A stretch of DNA of 64,000 nucleotides from Candidatus Aquidulcis sp. (lineage in GTDB: Bacteria; Chloroflexota; Anaerolineae; UBA4142): positions 1 through 64,000 of the forward strand of contig DYJA01000010.1 of NCBI GenBank assembly GCA_020723345.1, given 5' to 3'. The notes below the pieces were generated by a model. It saw nothing but the letters and a program-made list of their open reading frames with translations. It was not told where the DNA came from and did not search any database. Below, in pieces: positions 27,918 through 35,143 of the stretch (position 1 is the stretch's first letter; every line of letters begins with the position of its first letter). The translations under genes and the position numbers were made by a program.

Positions 27918-28619
27918 CTAAAACCTTTTCCACGCGACAACTTGGGAAAAGAGCGCGCGCAAGAAATCCGCGCCCGCGTCCGACGCGTCTTGATCGGTCG
28001 AAATGACGGGAATGTGCAAGCGCATCGTCAGCACGCCCTGCTCTGGATCGCGATTAAAGTCGGACCAGAGATACCAGTAAAACACGACGCGCCGTTCTCG
28101 GTCTTTTGCCAAGATCGCTCTTTGAACGCGGATGCTCTTGTCGCCAATCAGAATCGGAATGACTCCGCTTTCGACGAGTGTCCAGCCCGCCGCGGGGTAC
28201 GACGTGATCGGCGTGTGCTCGAACAAAACGTAACTCTTGGCGCGGCGACTGCCGAACACGGAGAACCAGAGTTGATGTCCGCGCGCGTCGCGATAGATGG
28301 ACGAGAGCGCGAGGTCGGGATTTTCAAACCACTGGTCCACTTCGGTTCCGAGTTGAATCGGCGAACTCGTCCACTGTCCCAGCGCGGCAGGCAGCGCTTT
28401 CAATCCGTCAATCGTCAAATCGAGTGGAGTCGCGACCGCGCTTTCGTTAGGCGTGATTTCGTACCAGCCCGCCACGTCGACGAGGTACGTGTTCAGTCGC
28501 GCAAAATCGGCGGCGCGCGGTGGCGCGGGCGTTGGGCGCGTGGCGATCAACGCGACGGCGATCCCAGTCGCGATCAAAATCGCCAACAGAAAAATGTGTC
28601 GGCAGGGGAGTTGTTTCAT
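27918..28619 (-). CDS. Exosortase-associated EpsI-family protein
   Basis: 233 residues. One N-terminal membrane helix (HIFLLAILIATGIAVALIA) and an extracytoplasmic domain with the family pattern VAGWYEITPN, WFSVFGSRRAKSYVLFEH and VFYWYLWSDF. EpsI-like proteins (DUF3485) are encoded with or fused to exosortases. It overlaps the exosortase gene by 4 bp, so they are made together. Confidence 0.78.
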   Translation of the reverse strand: MKQLPCRHIFLLAILIATGIAVALIATRPTPAPPRAADFARLNTYLVDVAGWYEITPNESAVATPLDLTIDGLKALPAALGQWTSSPIQLGTEVDQWFENPDLALSSIYRDARGHQLWFSVFGSRRAKSYVLFEHTPITSYPAAGWTLVESGVIPILIGDKSIRVQRAILAKDRERRVVFYWYLWSDFNRDPEQGVLTMRLHIPVISTDQDASDAGADFLRALFSQVVAWKRF

Positions 28620-29443
28620 GTTGGTAACACGGCATCCCAGCGTACCTGTCCCGCGCCGACGAGTTTGGCAAGCAGCAAAACGAGCGCGAACGCGCCGAGA
28701 AACAGGACCGGGCTAGACCAGGAGTGGAAATATTCCAGCCCCGCGCCTTCGCCCCACGCGCTCGCAATCGCAAACAAGAGCGTGATGCGAAGCGTGTTCG
28801 CGGACAGCGCGATCGGAATCGCCGCGAGCAGAATCAGCGCGCGCGCCCACCATTGTCCTTGAACGATGTACGCCAACAACGCGACGAGCGTGACGATGGC
28901 GATGATCGAACGCAAGCCGCCGCACGGAATCCCAACGGTGAACGTCGAATTCGGCAGAAACACTTGCGCGCCATCGTTGCGCGCGACAATGCCAATCCAC
29001 TGTGCGAGCGTCGTCGCGCTGGACGCGGCGAAACTTTCGAGCGGCGGTCCCACGCGTTCGGCGATGGGCAGGGGAATCATGAAAATGAGAAACGCGAGCG
29101 GAAACCAGAACCGCCGCGCGGTCTGCCAGCCGTAGAGCGCGATCAGCAGACCCAGGAGCGCGAGCGGCATCATCAGCGCGGAGATGTAGTACGCGCGCCA
29201 CAGCAGCGCCCAGAGATGCGCGGCAAGCGCGGCGATGACAATTACCAATCCCCAATTACTTGGAGCAGGAGTAACGCGCGCCAGGGATTGCCGGCGCGTC
29301 CACGCAAAATAGAGCGCGACGAGCAGCACGAGCGGTCCGTGCGAATAGTACGGATCGCCGAGCCACGCTTCGCCTAGCCAAAGCCAGGTTGGCGCAAAAA
29401 GCAAAATCGTCGCAAGAAAAATAATTGCGTTGAGAGGTTTCAT
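28616..29443 (-). CDS. Exosortase (PEP-CTERM sorting transpeptidase)
   Basis: 275 residues, about eight membrane helices. The presumed catalytic Cys and Arg are in GIPCGGLRSI, a second Arg in SANTLRITLLF, and a His in LEYFHSWSSP. The family processes C-terminal PEP-CTERM signals. The start ATG at 29443 (MKPLNAIIF) lies 7 nt after TATAAT, suggesting a leaderless mRNA. The likely substrate is encoded next door at 29549-30256. Confidence 0.85.
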   Translation of the reverse strand: MKPLNAIIFLATILLFAPTWLWLGEAWLGDPYYSHGPLVLLVALYFAWTRRQSLARVTPAPSNWGLVIVIAALAAHLWALLWRAYYISALMMPLALLGLLIALYGWQTARRFWFPLAFLIFMIPLPIAERVGPPLESFAASSATTLAQWIGIVARNDGAQVFLPNSTFTVGIPCGGLRSIIAIVTLVALLAYIVQGQWWARALILLAAIPIALSANTLRITLLFAIASAWGEGAGLEYFHSWSSPVLFLGAFALVLLLAKLVGAGQVRWDAVLPT

Positions 29444-29450
29444 CGCACCC

Positions 29451-29478
29451 ATTATACTTGAGTCGGCGTGAGATACAA
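29451..29478 (-). promoter_or_regulatory. Promoter giving a leaderless exosortase mRNA
   Basis: Minus strand TATAAT (29456-29451) is preceded at 16 bp by TTGTAT and followed 7 nt later by the exosortase ATG, so transcription should start at or next to the start codon. Confidence 0.55.
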
Positions 29479-29499
29479 AAAAGCGCGCGCGTCCCACAA

Positions 29500-29537
29500 A
29501 AAGACCTTCGAGGATTCACAAAACCTCGAAGGTCTTT
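29500..29537. terminator. Terminator hairpin between lectin and exosortase genes (family C)
   Basis: AAAGACCTTCGAGG / ATTCACAAAA / CCTCGAAGGTCTTT, a perfect 14-bp stem. It separates the PEP-CTERM gene from the exosortase gene, consistent with each having its own promoter. Confidence 0.85.
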
Positions 29538-29548
29538 GCCTTGTCCGT

Positions 29549-30256
29549 TTAATTCGATTTTGTCCGTTGTCCCCGCTTGCTCCACTGCCACCGCAGCCAC
29601 ACGCCCAACCCGCTCATGCCGCCGCCGAGCAAGAGCAGCGTGTCCGCTTCGGGAACTTCGGAAGGTTTCGCGGGTACCGGGGTGGGTGCTGCCGCTGCCG
29701 GGTCGTATTCCACAACGTAGCCGGCTACGGTCCAAACCCCGGTTGCGTCGTTCCAAGTTCCGTTGCTGCCATACATTTCGAGATAGTGTTCGGCACCAGT
29801 CTGGTTGTTGGGATCACCCACAGCCCAGTTGGTGTAGTATCCTGGTTGTGCAGGGCAGTTGCCCACACCAGCCGCGATGCAAAAGATGGGTTGCCCAGAA
29901 ATTGTTACCCAGCGCCAAGTACCCTCCGCCGCCGCATCACTGCCACCTAACCACCTATCACCCGTGGCAAGACCGAAAACGAAGGTGTTTTCCGCTGCGC
30001 TGTTTATTACCGCCAGATATCCGGTCATGCCGGCACAGAGACTGTCTGGTGAAGGCAACGTGGGGGCGGCGGCATTCGCGGCTGCCCAGGTTCCAACGGA
30101 CGCGACGTAACGGTAGCAATGACCGTTGTACACGACAGCGGACGGCTTGGCATCTGCTACATTGCCGTGACTCGCAACCAGGAAAAGAATTCCTGCTAGC
30201 ACAGCCGCCAACAAAACAAAACGGACTGGTTTACGAACTGAGACGTTTGCTTGCAT
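29549..30256 (-). CDS. Secreted C-type-lectin-fold protein with PEP-CTERM sorting signal
   Basis: 235 residues. Signal peptide residues 1-36 (FVLLAAVLAGILFLVASHG). A C-type-lectin fold spans about residues 40-190: YNGHCYRYVASVGTWAAANA, GYLAVINSAAENTFVFG, WLGGSD, GTWRWVTISG and WAVGDPNN. A Pro-rich spacer follows, then the C-terminal tripartite signal VPEADTLLLLGGGMSGLGVW with a basic end (WQWSKRGQR). GGAGG precedes the ATG. Likely anchored or released by the adjacent exosortase. Its promoter has a C9 spacer tract. Confidence 0.85.
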   Translation of the reverse strand: MQANVSVRKPVRFVLLAAVLAGILFLVASHGNVADAKPSAVVYNGHCYRYVASVGTWAAANAAAPTLPSPDSLCAGMTGYLAVINSAAENTFVFGLATGDRWLGGSDAAAEGTWRWVTISGQPIFCIAAGVGNCPAQPGYYTNWAVGDPNNQTGAEHYLEMYGSNGTWNDATGVWTVAGYVVEYDPAAAAPTPVPAKPSEVPEADTLLLLGGGMSGLGVWLRWQWSKRGQRTKSN

Positions 30257-30269
30257 TTTTCCTCCTTGG

Positions 30270-30332
30270 GACAAAGAAATTTGGAATAAAAAAACATTCG
30301 CCAAACGCAAATTCCTGCGTTCAAGCGAATGT
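30270..30332 (-). terminator. Hairpin plus T-tract inside the lectin gene leader
   Basis: On the minus strand ACATTCGC (30332-30325) and GCGAATGT (30301-30294) enclose an inner AACGCA / TGCGTT stem and run into TTTTTTT. It lies between the promoter and the start codon, so it could act as an attenuator. Confidence 0.6.
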
Positions 30333-30469
30333 AATACGAAAAATAATCGGCGCAAAATTATCCGTGGTTGTGTCGCGCAACATTGCGTTGGCTTTCATGT
30401 GCTACCTTGTCGCGGAAAAACTGACGGCGAGTCAGAATCACGATCGCGCATCGAATAGTTTATGCTTAC

Positions 30470-30496
30470 ATTATAACACGGGGGGGGGATTGTCAA
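30470..30496 (-). promoter_or_regulatory. Promoter with poly-C spacer (candidate phase-variable)
   Basis: Minus strand TTGACA (30496-30491), a 15-bp spacer AT-C9-GTGT, and TATAAT (30475-30470). Both hexamers are perfect. The spacer is 2 bp short of optimal and made mostly of a homopolymer, the arrangement of slipped-strand switchable promoters. It drives the PEP-CTERM lectin gene 214 bp downstream. Confidence 0.7.
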
Positions 30497-30577
30497 ATTC
30501 AGGGTTTCGGAGACCTGGAAGGTCTACACGCGTTTTTTCCCGCGATGCGGGGTTGTGGTATAATGCGCGCGATTCAA

Positions 30578-30606
30578 TTGACACTCGATTTCATCTGACG
30601 TATAAT
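30578..30606 (+). promoter_or_regulatory. Consensus sigma-70 promoter of the DUF4160/DUF2442 module
   Basis: TTGACA, exactly 17 bp, TATAAT, ending 17 bp before the ATG at 30624. An additional TATAAT lies at 30559-30564. Confidence 0.85.
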
Positions 30607-30623
30607 TCGCGTGAGGCAAAACG

Positions 30624-30947
30624 ATGATTCCTACCGTGCCTGTGCTTGCTCCCGAAATCGCCCTCCAAGATCCTTGGCTAACCTTAATGACGTTCCGACG
30701 ACTGGTCACGCCGATTCCCTCCGTCGAAGCAATTCTCGCGCGTGATCGCGGCTGGGGACTCGACGTGTGGACGCTCGTTCACCAGTCTAATGTTGACGCG
30801 CGCGACACGCTCGCTCAGCAACAATGGGAATTTATGCGCTTGTATCCTAACGTGGACATTGACTTTCACATCGTCGACCGCCGCGATCAACCGCTCGAAA
30901 CGTTCGTCTCGCCCGCCGAATACGATCTTTACTTGCGCGTCAGGTGA
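30624..30947 (+). CDS. Small protein of unknown function, first gene of a TA-like module
   Basis: 107 residues, not recognised. It contains VTPIPSVEAILARDRGWGLDVWTLVHQSN and a Tyr/Asp-rich second half (LYPNVDIDFHIVDRRDQPLETF). The N-terminal half is mildly amphipathic; there is no signal peptide. TGAGG precedes the ATG. It is co-transcribed with DUF4160 and DUF2442 genes and has a consensus promoter, so a regulatory or TA role is plausible but unproven. Confidence 0.6.
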   Translation: MIPTVPVLAPEIALQDPWLTLMTFRRLVTPIPSVEAILARDRGWGLDVWTLVHQSNVDARDTLAQQQWEFMRLYPNVDIDFHIVDRRDQPLETFVSPAEYDLYLRVR

Positions 30948-30951
30948 CCCG

Positions 30952-31212
30952 ATGCCCGATGTCAGCCGATTTTTCGGAATTGTGATTTACATGTATTTCA
31001 ACGACCATTTGCCGCCGCACTTTCACGCCGAGTACGGCGGGAGCGAAGCATTGTACGAAATTGAGACCTTGCGCGTTTATAGCGGTCGAGTTCCACGGCG
31101 CGTTCACAACATGGTTATCGAATGGGCGGACTCCCATCGCGCCGAATTGATGGAGAATTGGGTTCGCGCAAGACAAGGGCAATCCGTCGTTGACATCGAG
31201 CCACTCGATTGA
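30952..31212 (+). CDS. DUF4160 protein
   Basis: 86 residues. MPDVSRFFGIVIYMYFNDHLPPHFHAEYGG is the family signature (HxxPHFH), with IETLRVYSGRVPRRV following. DUF4160 proteins are almost always encoded before DUF2442 and are suspected toxins or partners in TA-like modules. It starts 4 bp after the preceding stop. Confidence 0.82.
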   Translation: MPDVSRFFGIVIYMYFNDHLPPHFHAEYGGSEALYEIETLRVYSGRVPRRVHNMVIEWADSHRAELMENWVRARQGQSVVDIEPLD

Positions 31213-31240
31213 GCAGAGCGGCAAGAAAGGATAGAAAGCA

Positions 31241-31537
31241 ATGAACCAAGAAAGACCTGTTCGGATTCGCGCGGTTCAAGTGCTGGAAGACTTCACCGTC
31301 CGTCTCGAATTTACCGATGGCACGCACAAGGAGATCGATTTGGAGGTCTATCTGCACGGACCAATATTCGAGCCGATTCGCAACGACCCACAGATCTTCC
31401 GTTCGATGAAGGTTGACCCACGTATGGGAACAATCGTTTGGGATAATGGCGCAGACATTGACCCTGATGTGCTTTATTATGGGCTCAAACCAGCATGGAT
31501 GGAAATGGAACAAGAGTTGGCTCACCAAGCCGCCTGA
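31241..31537 (+). CDS. DUF2442 protein
   Basis: 98 residues. VRIRAVQVLEDFTVRLEFTDGTHKEIDL and GTIVWDNGADIDPDVLY are characteristic of DUF2442, the usual partner of DUF4160. Function in the family is not established; antitoxin is the common suggestion. An AAGGA site precedes the ATG. Confidence 0.82.
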   Translation: MNQERPVRIRAVQVLEDFTVRLEFTDGTHKEIDLEVYLHGPIFEPIRNDPQIFRSMKVDPRMGTIVWDNGADIDPDVLYYGLKPAWMEMEQELAHQAA

Positions 31538-31576
31538 TAGGCGCGTTCACAACGCGGACGACACATCCAAGATAAG

Positions 31577-31605
31577 CGGCGGCAAAGAATAAGCCGCCGT
31601 TTTTC
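31577..31605 (+). terminator. Intrinsic terminator after the DUF2442 gene
   Basis: CGGCGGC / AAAGAATAA / GCCGCCG followed by TTTTT; a 7-bp GC stem. Confidence 0.85.
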
Positions 31606-31625
31606 ACATCCAGGAGTTATCCCAA

Positions 31626-32810
31626 ATGTCCAACCTCTCTCTCGATTTTATTTTAAAGCGCGGCGTCGCGGAAATCATCAGTGAAGAAAGTTTTCGCCGA
31701 CGACTGAACGCGGGCAAATCGCTCCGCCTCAAAATGGGCTTCGATCCCTCCAAGCCCGATTTGCACGTCGGGCACGCGGTCGGTCTGCGGAAACTGCGCC
31801 AACTGCAAGACCTGGGTCACACCGTCGTCCTCATCGTCGGCGATTGGACCGCGCAGATTGGCGATCCGTCGGGGCGCGACGAATCGCGCACGATGTTGAC
31901 GCACGAACAAGTGCAGGTCAACGCGCAGACGTATATGGATCAATTCTTTTCGATTGTCGACAAAGCGCGCACCGAAACGCGCTGGCAGAGCGAATGGTTC
32001 GGCAAGTTCACGCTCGCCGATGTCTTCAACCTCACGTCGCGCTTTACCTTCGCCGATATGATGGAACACGAAACGTTCGACAAGCGCGTCAAGGAAGGCA
32101 AAGCGCTTTCGATTATGGAATTGATGTACCCGATGTTGCAGGCGTACGATTCGATTGCGATTGACGCGGACGTGGAATTCGGCGGCACCGATCAGAAATT
32201 CAACATTCTCGCGGGGCGACAATTGCAAGAACGACTCGGCAAAACGCCGCAAGAAGTTTTCCTCGTCCCGCTCCTCGTCGGCACCGACGGGCGCAAGATG
32301 TCGAAATCGTTCGACAATACGATTGACCTCAAAGCCGCGCCGCACGATATGTACGGCAAAGTGATGTCGCTCGTCGACGACGTGATCGTCGAGTACTTTC
32401 GCTGCGTCACCGACGTGTCCGACGCGGAACTCGCGGAGATGACGCGCGCGCTGAAATCGAAAAGCATCAACCCGCGCGATTTGAAAATGCGACTCGGGCG
32501 CGAGATCGTCGCGCAGTTCCACGGCGCGGACGCGGCGCGCCAAGCCGAAGCGGAATTCGTCAAGGTGTTCCAGCAGCGCGAACTGCCGACCGACATGCCA
32601 ACCTTCGCGCTCAAGCAGCCGATGCCGATCATCGATCTGATCATCGCGGCAGACCTCGCGCCGTCGCGTAGCGAAGCGCGCCGCCTCGTCTTGCAAGGTG
32701 GCGTGAAGTTAAATGACGCGCCGGTTGACAAGATCGACGCGCTGATTCCCGCAAGCGAAGCCGTTCTGCGCGTCGGGCGGCGCAAGTTTGTGCGGTTGGT
32801 GAACGCGTAG
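31626..32810 (+). CDS. tyrS: Tyrosyl-tRNA synthetase
   Basis: 394 residues. The HIGH-type motif is PDLHVGHAVGLRKL, the KMSKS motif DGRKMSKSFDN, and the C-terminal S4 domain starts at APSRSEARRLVLQGGVKLND. FGGTDQKFN is the tyrosine/tRNA region of the TyrZ-type enzymes. It follows the terminator; no clear promoter was seen. Confidence 0.95.
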   Translation: MSNLSLDFILKRGVAEIISEESFRRRLNAGKSLRLKMGFDPSKPDLHVGHAVGLRKLRQLQDLGHTVVLIVGDWTAQIGDPSGRDESRTMLTHEQVQVNAQTYMDQFFSIVDKARTETRWQSEWFGKFTLADVFNLTSRFTFADMMEHETFDKRVKEGKALSIMELMYPMLQAYDSIAIDADVEFGGTDQKFNILAGRQLQERLGKTPQEVFLVPLLVGTDGRKMSKSFDNTIDLKAAPHDMYGKVMSLVDDVIVEYFRCVTDVSDAELAEMTRALKSKSINPRDLKMRLGREIVAQFHGADAARQAEAEFVKVFQQRELPTDMPTFALKQPMPIIDLIIAADLAPSRSEARRLVLQGGVKLNDAPVDKIDALIPASEAVLRVGRRKFVRLVNA

Positions 32811-32832
32811 GGCAAATTTGCAAATTTGCCCA
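32809..32832. repeat. Short palindrome, family B copy 3
   Basis: GGGCAAATTTG / CAAATTTGCCC, perfect 22-bp palindrome (32810-32831) at the tyrS stop, immediately before the sppA SD AGGAGG. Confidence 0.88.
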
Positions 32833-32845
32833 ACAGGAGGTCAAA

Positions 32846-33790
32846 ATGAAATCTCGCGGACTGATCATCGTGTTAATCGCGCTCGGCGTGATGGCGTGCA
32901 TTCTGCTCGTCGGTATCGGCGTCATCGCGATTCGCTTGACGAGCGATTCGACGGCGGGACTCGGCGACGCGGTCGCGATTGTCTACGTCGAAGGTCCGAT
33001 CGTGATGGGTAAAGCCGAATCCGATTTTTCATCGAGTGGCATCGCGTACTCGGAAGAGATCGTCAAGCGTCTGCGCGACGCGCAAAAAGACGCGTCCGTG
33101 AAAGCGATTGTCTTGCGCATTGAGAGTCCCGGCGGCAGCGTCGTCGCGTCGCGCGAAATTTACGACGCGATCATCGTGGCGCGCGCTACCGGCAAGCCCA
33201 TCGTCGCGTCGTTTGGCGAAGTCGCCGCGTCGGGCGGCTATTACATCGCCGCCGCCGCGCATAAAATCTACGCGCACCCCGGAACGCTCACCGGCAGCAT
33301 CGGCGTCATTAGCGTCATTCCGAATCTGGAGGGGCTGACGGAAAAAATCGGCGTGAAGATGGTCGTCGTCAAAAGTGGTCCGCACAAAGACGAGAGTTAC
33401 GGCTTTCGCGATCTGACGCCGGAAGAACGCGACATTTGGCAAAAGTTGGTCGACGAAGCGTACGCCGATTTCGTCGAAGTTGTTGCGAAAGGTCGTCAAC
33501 TCAATGTGGAGCGCGTCAAACAACTCGCCGACGGTCGCATCTACACCGGCAAGCAGGCGAAAGAATTGGGACTCGCGGACGAACTGGGGAATCTCGACGC
33601 GGCGGTCAATGCGGCGGCGAAGATGGCGAAAATATCCGGCACGCCGCGCCGCATCGAATTTCGGGATCAGCCAAGTTTTCTGAGCGCGTTTGGATCGTCC
33701 GTGACGCCGAACTGGGGAACGAAGGAACTCGTGGATTTGTTCGCGCTCAAGCAATGGGGACGCGTGATGTATTTGTACGTCGCGCCGTGA
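32846..33790 (+). CDS. sppA: Signal peptide peptidase SppA, 36-kDa type
   Basis: 314 residues. One N-terminal membrane helix (GLIIVLIALGVMACILLVGIGVIA). The nucleophile Ser is in GEVAASGGYYIA and the catalytic Lys lies near VVVKSGPHKD, a Ser-Lys dyad. It degrades cleaved signal peptides in the membrane. AGGAGG precedes the ATG. Confidence 0.92.
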   Translation: MKSRGLIIVLIALGVMACILLVGIGVIAIRLTSDSTAGLGDAVAIVYVEGPIVMGKAESDFSSSGIAYSEEIVKRLRDAQKDASVKAIVLRIESPGGSVVASREIYDAIIVARATGKPIVASFGEVAASGGYYIAAAAHKIYAHPGTLTGSIGVISVIPNLEGLTEKIGVKMVVVKSGPHKDESYGFRDLTPEERDIWQKLVDEAYADFVEVVAKGRQLNVERVKQLADGRIYTGKQAKELGLADELGNLDAAVNAAAKMAKISGTPRRIEFRDQPSFLSAFGSSVTPNWGTKELVDLFALKQWGRVMYLYVAP

Positions 33791-33856
33791 ATCAGTATCC
33801 AGTATTCAGTATTCAGTATTCAGTCTGAACACTGGATACTGAATACTGAATACTTG
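33791..33856. repeat. Inverted micro-tandem array, sppA/moeA convergence
   Basis: CAGTATT repeated three times (7-bp unit) on the left; ACTGGAT, ACTGAAT, ACTGAAT, ACTTGAA on the right. A near copy with CAGTATC and CAGTGTT units is at 50288-50366. It sits between convergent genes, where it could act as a terminator-like hairpin. Confidence 0.86.
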
Positions 33857-33859
33857 AAC

Positions 33860-35143
33860 TCACTGCTCGCTATTCAGCAACTGGATTTCGACGCTCTCAC
33901 CCGCGCGCACCAGCGGCACATCTTCCGGCACGACGAGCAAACCGTTCGCGCGCGCGACGGAGGTGAGAATACCCGAACCTTGCTCGCCCGTTGTCCGCGC
34001 GATGAAATCCTCGCCGCGTTTTTCGACGACGACGCGAACAAAGTTGCGGCGTTGTGAATCGTTCTTGATCTCTTCCTGCAAAATCGCGCGCACCGTCGGT
34101 CGCGCGAATCTTGTTTTGCCGAGCATCGTCAGAATCGCGGGACGCGCGAACGCTTCGAACGAAATCATCGCGCTGACCGGGTTGCCCGGCAGACCGAGCA
34201 GCGGCACCGGCTTGATCCCGCGCAACACGCCGAACGCGAGCGGCTTGCCGGGTTTCATCTTCACCTGCCAGAACCGCATTTCGCCTTCCGCGTTCAGCAC
34301 GTCTTTCACGATGTCGTAATCGCCGACCGACACGCCCGCGCTCGTGAGAAACAAATCCACATCCGCGTCGAGTCCGGCGCGAATTTTCGCAGTGAGATCG
34401 GCGATATTGTCGCGCGCGATGCCGAGTTGCACCGGCACGCCGCCCGCTTTCAACACCGCCGCCGCGTTCGAGTACTCATTCGAGTTGCGAATTTTGCCCG
34501 GCGCAATCGGCGCGTCAATCGCGACGAGTTCATCGCCGGTCGCGAGAATCGCGACGCGCGGACGCCGATGCACCGCGACGTACTTTTTCCCCAACGACGC
34601 GAGCACGCCGATTTCGGCTGGGCGCACCGTCGTCCCTTTCGGAAACACCACTTGTCCGACACGAATATCTTCGCCCGCCGCACGGATGTTATCGCCGCGC
34701 GGGCTCGCTTTCAAAATGTCTACCGTGCGCAATCCTTGCGAAGGTTCCTTCGACTCCGCTGCGCTCCGCTCAGGATGACCCTTCGCAAGGTTCTCCGACG
34801 TTTCCTCGAATCGCACGACGGTATCCGCGCCCGGCGGCAGCGGCGCGCCGGTCATAATCCGCATCGCGGTGCCGCGCTCGACCGCGCGCGTCGCAGTGTA
34901 CCCCGCCGCCACATCGCCGATGACGCGCAGCGTGACGGGACGCTCGCGCGACGCGCCCGCGATGTCGTCCGCGATCACCGCGTAGCCGTCCATCGCGGAA
35001 TTGTTGAACGGCGGCACGTTGATGTCCGACACGATGTCTTCGGTCAGCACGCGATCCAGCGAATCGAGCAACGGCACGCGCTCAGATTCGAGCGGCTGGA
35101 AATGTTTGAGGACAAAAGCAAGCGCTTCTTCGACTGAAATCAT
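33860..35143 (-). CDS. moeA: Molybdopterin molybdotransferase MoeA with palindromic insert
   Basis: 427 residues. It inserts molybdate into molybdopterin-AMP. FNNSAMDGYAVIADD, MRIMTGAPLPPGADTVV, GDNIRAAGEDI and the MPT-binding LLGLPGNPVSAMISFE are all present. Residues 119-137 (LAKGHPERSAAESKEPSQG) are encoded by a 57-bp palindrome-ended repeat at 34734-34790. They interrupt the normally short link between FEETSE and the GDNIR segment, in frame. It overlaps mobA by 4 bp. Confidence 0.94.
   Translation of the reverse strand: MISVEEALAFVLKHFQPLESERVPLLDSLDRVLTEDIVSDINVPPFNNSAMDGYAVIADDIAGASRERPVTLRVIGDVAAGYTATRAVERGTAMRIMTGAPLPPGADTVVRFEETSENLAKGHPERSAAESKEPSQGLRTVDILKASPRGDNIRAAGEDIRVGQVVFPKGTTVRPAEIGVLASLGKKYVAVHRRPRVAILATGDELVAIDAPIAPGKIRNSNEYSNAAAVLKAGGVPVQLGIARDNIADLTAKIRAGLDADVDLFLTSAGVSVGDYDIVKDVLNAEGEMRFWQVKMKPGKPLAFGVLRGIKPVPLLGLPGNPVSAMISFEAFARPAILTMLGKTRFARPTVRAILQEEIKNDSQRRNFVRVVVEKRGEDFIARTTGEQGSGILTSVARANGLLVVPEDVPLVRAGESVEIQLLNSEQ
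34734..34790. repeat. 57-bp palindrome-ended repeat inside moeA
   Basis: Ends CCTTGCGAAGG and CCTTCGCAAGG are perfect inverted repeats. The interior CTTCGACTCCGCTGCGCTCC plus GCTCAGGATGACC is of the dispersed-repeat type also found at 58338-58385. Its length is 19 codons, so the frame is kept. Confidence 0.88.

Noticed and set aside
29549-30256. Diversity-generating retroelement target
   Set aside because: The C-type-lectin fold is the usual DGR target, but no reverse transcriptase, Avd-like gene or template repeat was seen near it, and its C-terminus is a sorting signal instead of a variable repeat.
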